Origin: JAWKRB01 sp041389885
GTDB taxonomy: Bacteria > Myxococcota_A > Polyangia > Polyangiales > Ga0077539
DNA length: 64,000 bases
NCBI GenBank assembly: GCA_041389885.1
Contig: JAWKRB010000008.1
Location: 62,001 to 126,000 of the forward strand
Direction of reading: 5' to 3'
Under the pieces are notes generated by a model that worked only from the letters and a program-made list of their open reading frames with translations, was not told the DNA's origin and searched no databases. Made by a program: the position numbers and the translations under genes. Numbering within the stretch: the stretch's first letter is position 1; each line of letters opens with the position of its first letter. Of this stretch, positions 60,999-64,000 are shown one piece after another.

Positions 60999-63900
60999 TC
61001 AGTGACGGCGGTGACGGCGCGAGCGCCGCGGCGCGTTGGGCACGCCCGAGAGGTTGCACTCCCTGCCCCGGACCGCGATGGGGTGCGGCGCGGTCATCCC
61101 GTCGCCGCGAAAGGGCAGCAGAAAGCGCCCGGTCGCGCTGTTGTCGCGCCGCGGCACGCCGAAGAAGGGGTTCTCGCTGCGCGCGGGGCGCACGTCGATG
61201 CCGATCTCCATCCCCCGCTGGTCATGCAGCCGCCACACCACGGAGAAGATCCTGGCCTCGGGCGAGCCCCGAACCACCCCGGCCTCGAAGAGCCGGTAGA
61301 TCCCCCACTCGCCCTCCTGCTCGATGGTCTCGTCGACCCCGTCGAGGCCCCGCGCGCGAATCTTCGCGCCTCGGTAGGCGCCCTCGGCGGGCCAGTGAAA
61401 CTGGTGCCACTCCTCGGGGCCGTTGCGGTACGAGACCTCCTGGCCGTCGCTGGTGAACGTGACCTCGGCGATGGTGGGCGTCGGGCGGATGCGCACCTCG
61501 AAGTCCACCCGAGGCGCGGTGGCCTCGGGGGGGAAGAGCACGGTGGAGACGTCCTGAGAGCGGTTGAGGAAGGTGCGCAGCTCGGGCCGGTACATCCCCG
61601 AGGTCTGCGTGCCGAAGCGGGTGACGAAGTCGTACTGGTCACCCACCCGAGGCACGTCGGTCTGCAGCGCCTGCGCCCAGAACGCCCACAGCGACCCTTG
61701 AACCGGACGGTAGAACCCTGCGACGTCTTGAATCGCCGCGTCCTGACCAGCTCGGTTGAAGGGGTACCGATCGCGGAGCGTTCGCTCGAAAGGGACGACC
61801 ACCGCGCTGCACCAGCGGTCGCTGGAGCCCCCCGCGAGCGCGCCCAGGGTGCGGTCGACGGTGATGTTGATGGGCGGAGGCAGGAGGTTGCGCAGCACGG
61901 GCCGCGACTCGATCGACGCCGAGGTGATCAGCGCCTCGACGCGGGTCTGCGCCGTCGAGAGCGCGGTCTGCAGCGGCGTCGGCGGGGCCGTCGGGTTGGC
62001 CAGGAAGGTCGTGAGCGCGTCGCGCACGAAGGCCAGCTGCTCCTGGTACTCGCGCAGCGGCGTGGGCCCTTGCGGCGGGGGGGCGGGCGCGGGCTGCCCC
62101 GCTTGCGCCGGGGGCGCGGGCGGCGGGGGCGGCGCGCCGAAGGACTCGAGGCCCTTGAGCATGCCCTCCTGCGCCACGCTCTGCCGGGTCAGCAGGAGCC
62201 GACCGCCAGGCCCGGTGCCCGGCGTGCGGGCGTTGCGCGCGGCGTTGGCGGCGTTGGCCACGATCGACCCGAGCCGCCCCATCGACTGCGCGCGCGCCAG
62301 GGCCTGACGCGTGGCGTCTTGCGCGGCGCTCGCGCCCGCCGCCGAGGTCGCCTCGTCGTTGGGGTCTTCGAGGTGGATGTTGTCGGAGACCGTGCGCATC
62401 AGGTTCTCGTAGACCGGCGTGCCGCCCTCGGTGAGCCACTGGAGCATGCCCAGCGCCGCGGTCGGGTCGCCCGACGGGTCACGAAACCGAAGCCCGGCGA
62501 GGAAGCGCCGCCACTCGGCGATGTACTGGTTGAAGTACTCGCTGCGCAGCTCGGCGACGATGGCGCGCTGCTGCTCGGCGTTGTTGCGCACGCTCGAGCC
62601 GCGCACCCACTCGTCGCCGAAGAGCGAGTCGCCGCTGCTGCGCAGGCGCTCGCGAATGACGTCGTCCCAGGCGCGGCGGGTGAAGGCCCCGCGCACGACG
62701 TGGTCGGGCTGCACGCCCACGCAGTTCACGAACTCGGGCGCGCGGCCGATGACGCCCTGGAGCGTCAGGTCGTAGCCCTGCTCGGTGAGCTCGCGGATCA
62801 GGTCGTCGAGCACGATGTTGAGCGTCGAGAGCCGGTTCAGCACCGTGCGGGTGTCGTTCACGATGCGCGCGTCGCGGGGCACCGAGAGCGCCGGGTCGTC
62901 GGCCAGCAGCACGACGTACTGGAGCGCGTTGCGCCGCAGGGCCGCCCGCTGCTCGTCGCTGAGCTGCGCGTTGAGGTTCGCCGCCCAGCGCTGGGTGAGC
63001 GAGTCGGCGAGGAAGTCTCGCACCGACGCCTCGGACACCCGCGGCTCGTTGCCCGCGTGGGGCGAGGTGAGCAGCAGGTGGGTCTTGAGCGTGTCGTGGT
63101 AGGTGCGCCGCTCGGCCGCCGTGGGGAGCTCGCTCGCGCCCTTCGAGACGACGAAGCGCCGCATGGCGGTCACGTCGTTGGCGAGCACGCGCTGCACGAC
63201 GTGCTGGCGCATGGCGCGCGCGTAGAGCCGGCGCATCGGCTCGTAGAGCTGGTGGCCGGAGTACATCCCGAAGCGCATGTAGAGCGGGGCGCCCTCGGTC
63301 TCGTACCCGCGGAGGGTGTCGACGACCACGCGCACCGGCTCGAGGTCGGCGAGGGTGAGGGCGCCGGTGTTTCGCGTCTGGGCGTAGCGGCCGATGCGGT
63401 CGGCGGCGTCTTGCGCGTCGGCGGCGAGGGCGCGGTTCGCGAGGTACGCGTACATCGGGATCACGCTCAGCACGAGCGCGGTGGCGAAGGCGCCCGCGGC
63501 GATGAGGTACCGCTGCTTGCGCCTCGCGCGGATCGCGTCGGCGCTGAGCGTGGCGACCTCGGCGTCGGGGAAGACCACGCGGTCGAACACGTCGCGGAGG
63601 AAGAAGCTCTTCTGCTCCGTGATCGGCTGCACCGGGGCGTCGCCGGCGGTCGCGGCGCCGATGCCGAAGGTCTCCCGGAGCTTCGAGGTGAGCTTGTCGA
63701 TGTACCGGGCCTCTTGCGTGCCCGAGGTGAAGTACACGCCGCGCATCGTCGGCGAGCCCTGGTAGACGTTCGCGGTGAAGAGCCCGTCGACGAAGGCCGC
63801 GAGGTTGTCTTTGAGCGACGAGAACTGCTGGGGGAACTGGTAGACCCGCTCCCTCGCGTCGACCCGGCGCTCCCCGGCCATGCGGCGGTACATCCGCTGC

Positions 63901-64000
63901 TCGACGTTGGTGGCGAGGTGCTTGAACTCCTCGGCGAAGTAGTCGCCGGGGTTCGACACGGTGCTCCCGAGGGGCACGGTGAAGCCCCAGATCTGCCCGC
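60999..64000 (-). CDS. tssM: Type VI secretion membrane complex protein TssM (IcmF), C-terminal ~1000 residues
   Basis: The frame is open to the window edge, so the N-terminal membrane helices and NTPase domain are outside. The visible part begins 'QIWGFTVPLGSTVSNPGDYF' and includes 'FPQQFSSLKDNLAAFVDGLF', 'RGVYFTSGTQEARYIDKLTS', 'KSFFLRDVFDRVVFPDAEVA' (all IcmF hallmarks) and a membrane helix 'QRYLIAAGAFATALVLSVIP' leading into the periplasmic domain. A Pro/Ala/Gln insert (about 'PPPPPAPPAQAGQPAPAPPP') interrupts the periplasmic part. The C-terminal beta-sandwich has 'GPEEWHQFHWPAEGAYRGAK'. TssM spans the envelope with TssL and TssJ. It ends with an Arg/His-rich tail. Confidence 0.95.
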   Translation of the reverse strand, partial: GQIWGFTVPLGSTVSNPGDYFAEEFKHLATNVEQRMYRRMAGERRVDARERVYQFPQQFSSLKDNLAAFVDGLFTANVYQGSPTMRGVYFTSGTQEARYIDKLTSKLRETFGIGAATAGDAPVQPITEQKSFFLRDVFDRVVFPDAEVATLSADAIRARRKQRYLIAAGAFATALVLSVIPMYAYLANRALAADAQDAADRIGRYAQTRNTGALTLADLEPVRVVVDTLRGYETEGAPLYMRFGMYSGHQLYEPMRRLYARAMRQHVVQRVLANDVTAMRRFVVSKGASELPTAAERRTYHDTLKTHLLLTSPHAGNEPRVSEASVRDFLADSLTQRWAANLNAQLSDEQRAALRRNALQYVVLLADDPALSVPRDARIVNDTRTVLNRLSTLNIVLDDLIRELTEQGYDLTLQGVIGRAPEFVNCVGVQPDHVVRGAFTRRAWDDVIRERLRSSGDSLFGDEWVRGSSVRNNAEQQRAIVAELRSEYFNQYIAEWRRFLAGLRFRDPSGDPTAALGMLQWLTEGGTPVYENLMRTVSDNIHLEDPNDEATSAAGASAAQDATRQALARAQSMGRLGSIVANAANAARNARTPGTGPGGRLLLTRQSVAQEGMLKGLESFGAPPPPPAPPAQAGQPAPAPPPQGPTPLREYQEQLAFVRDALTTFLANPTAPPTPLQTALSTAQTRVEALITSASIESRPVLRNLLPPPINITVDRTLGALAGGSSDRWCSAVVVPFERTLRDRYPFNRAGQDAAIQDVAGFYRPVQGSLWAFWAQALQTDVPRVGDQYDFVTRFGTQTSGMYRPELRTFLNRSQDVSTVLFPPEATAPRVDFEVRIRPTPTIAEVTFTSDGQEVSYRNGPEEWHQFHWPAEGAYRGAKIRARGLDGVDETIEQEGEWGIYRLFEAGVVRGSPEARIFSVVWRLHDQRGMEIGIDVRPARSENPFFGVPRRDNSATGRFLLPFRGDGMTAPHPIAVRGRECNLSGVPNAPRRSRRHRRH

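Overview
The window is very GC-rich, tightly packed bacterial DNA. It carries many short lipoproteins with Asp/Pro-rich spacers, an APPLE-box style of gene-to-gene GTGA/ATGA overlaps, a DUF2330 protein with a MYXO-CTERM-like tail, RCC1-repeat lipoproteins, PrkA, and part of a type VI secretion operon. Together these point to Myxococcota (Polyangia, Sandaracinus-like). That is an inference from gene content; no rRNA or tRNA gene is visible to confirm it.

Layout. 1-5.1 kb: the end of a membrane-anchored protein, a redoxin-fold exported protein, an RNB-family ribonuclease, an HtrA-like pseudoprotease and a SpoU methyltransferase. 5.1-10.4 kb: PrmC, two exported/membrane proteins of unknown role, an in-frame RsmD-CoaD fusion, and a lipoprotein. 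10.4-16.2 kb: PrkA kinase, a YegD-like Hsp70, small exported and HD-type proteins, and a fibrinogen-like lipoprotein with 27-bp repeats. 16.2-24.2 kb: an alpha/beta hydrolase, a CitE-like lyase, MutS2, an Rrf2/thioredoxin-reductase-like pair, a GreB-type factor and an unknown protein. 24.2-27.7 kb: PyrF, an active HtrA, an Uma2 nuclease-fold protein and a small unknown protein.

27.8-32.3 kb is the most unusual part. A roughly 4.3-kb segment of visibly lower GC carries two RCC1-type lipoprotein genes. It is bounded by about 90-bp imperfect direct repeats of the 3' end of the gene at 32186-33355. Just inside the left repeat lies a degraded copy of an htrA 3' end. The first RCC1 lipoprotein has nine GGAAC units between its only good Shine-Dalgarno/ATG and its signal peptide. 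The repeat number present puts the gene out of frame, which is the design of a phase-variable (contingency) locus.

32.2-44.3 kb: an unknown protein, ApaG, a radical SAM/DUF2344 protein broken by a frameshift, a pseudokinase fused to a polytopic membrane domain, a DUF2330 protein, a Cys-rich lipoprotein, a zinc-ribbon/HELGH membrane protease and a dihaem lipoprotein. 44.3-56.1 kb: two oligopeptide ABC ATPases without permeases, an amino-acid permease, TruB, a TPR-methyltransferase, a kinase-phosphatase of Pnkp type, a large lipoprotein, a GT-C type glycosyltransferase, a PrsW-like protease and an unknown protein. 56.1-64 kb: a minus-strand type VI secretion operon tssM (cut by the window edge)-tagF-tssA-tssB-tssC.

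Gene density is high and intergenic space small. The only stretch above 300 bases without an intact gene is 27690-28223, described in the features. The 230 bases at 21095-21324 and 189 bases at 26481-26669 show nothing I can name apart from a -10-like hexamer at 26658. Several genes start 6-14 bases after a TA-containing hexamer and lack a Shine-Dalgarno sequence, suggesting leaderless or very short-leader transcripts.
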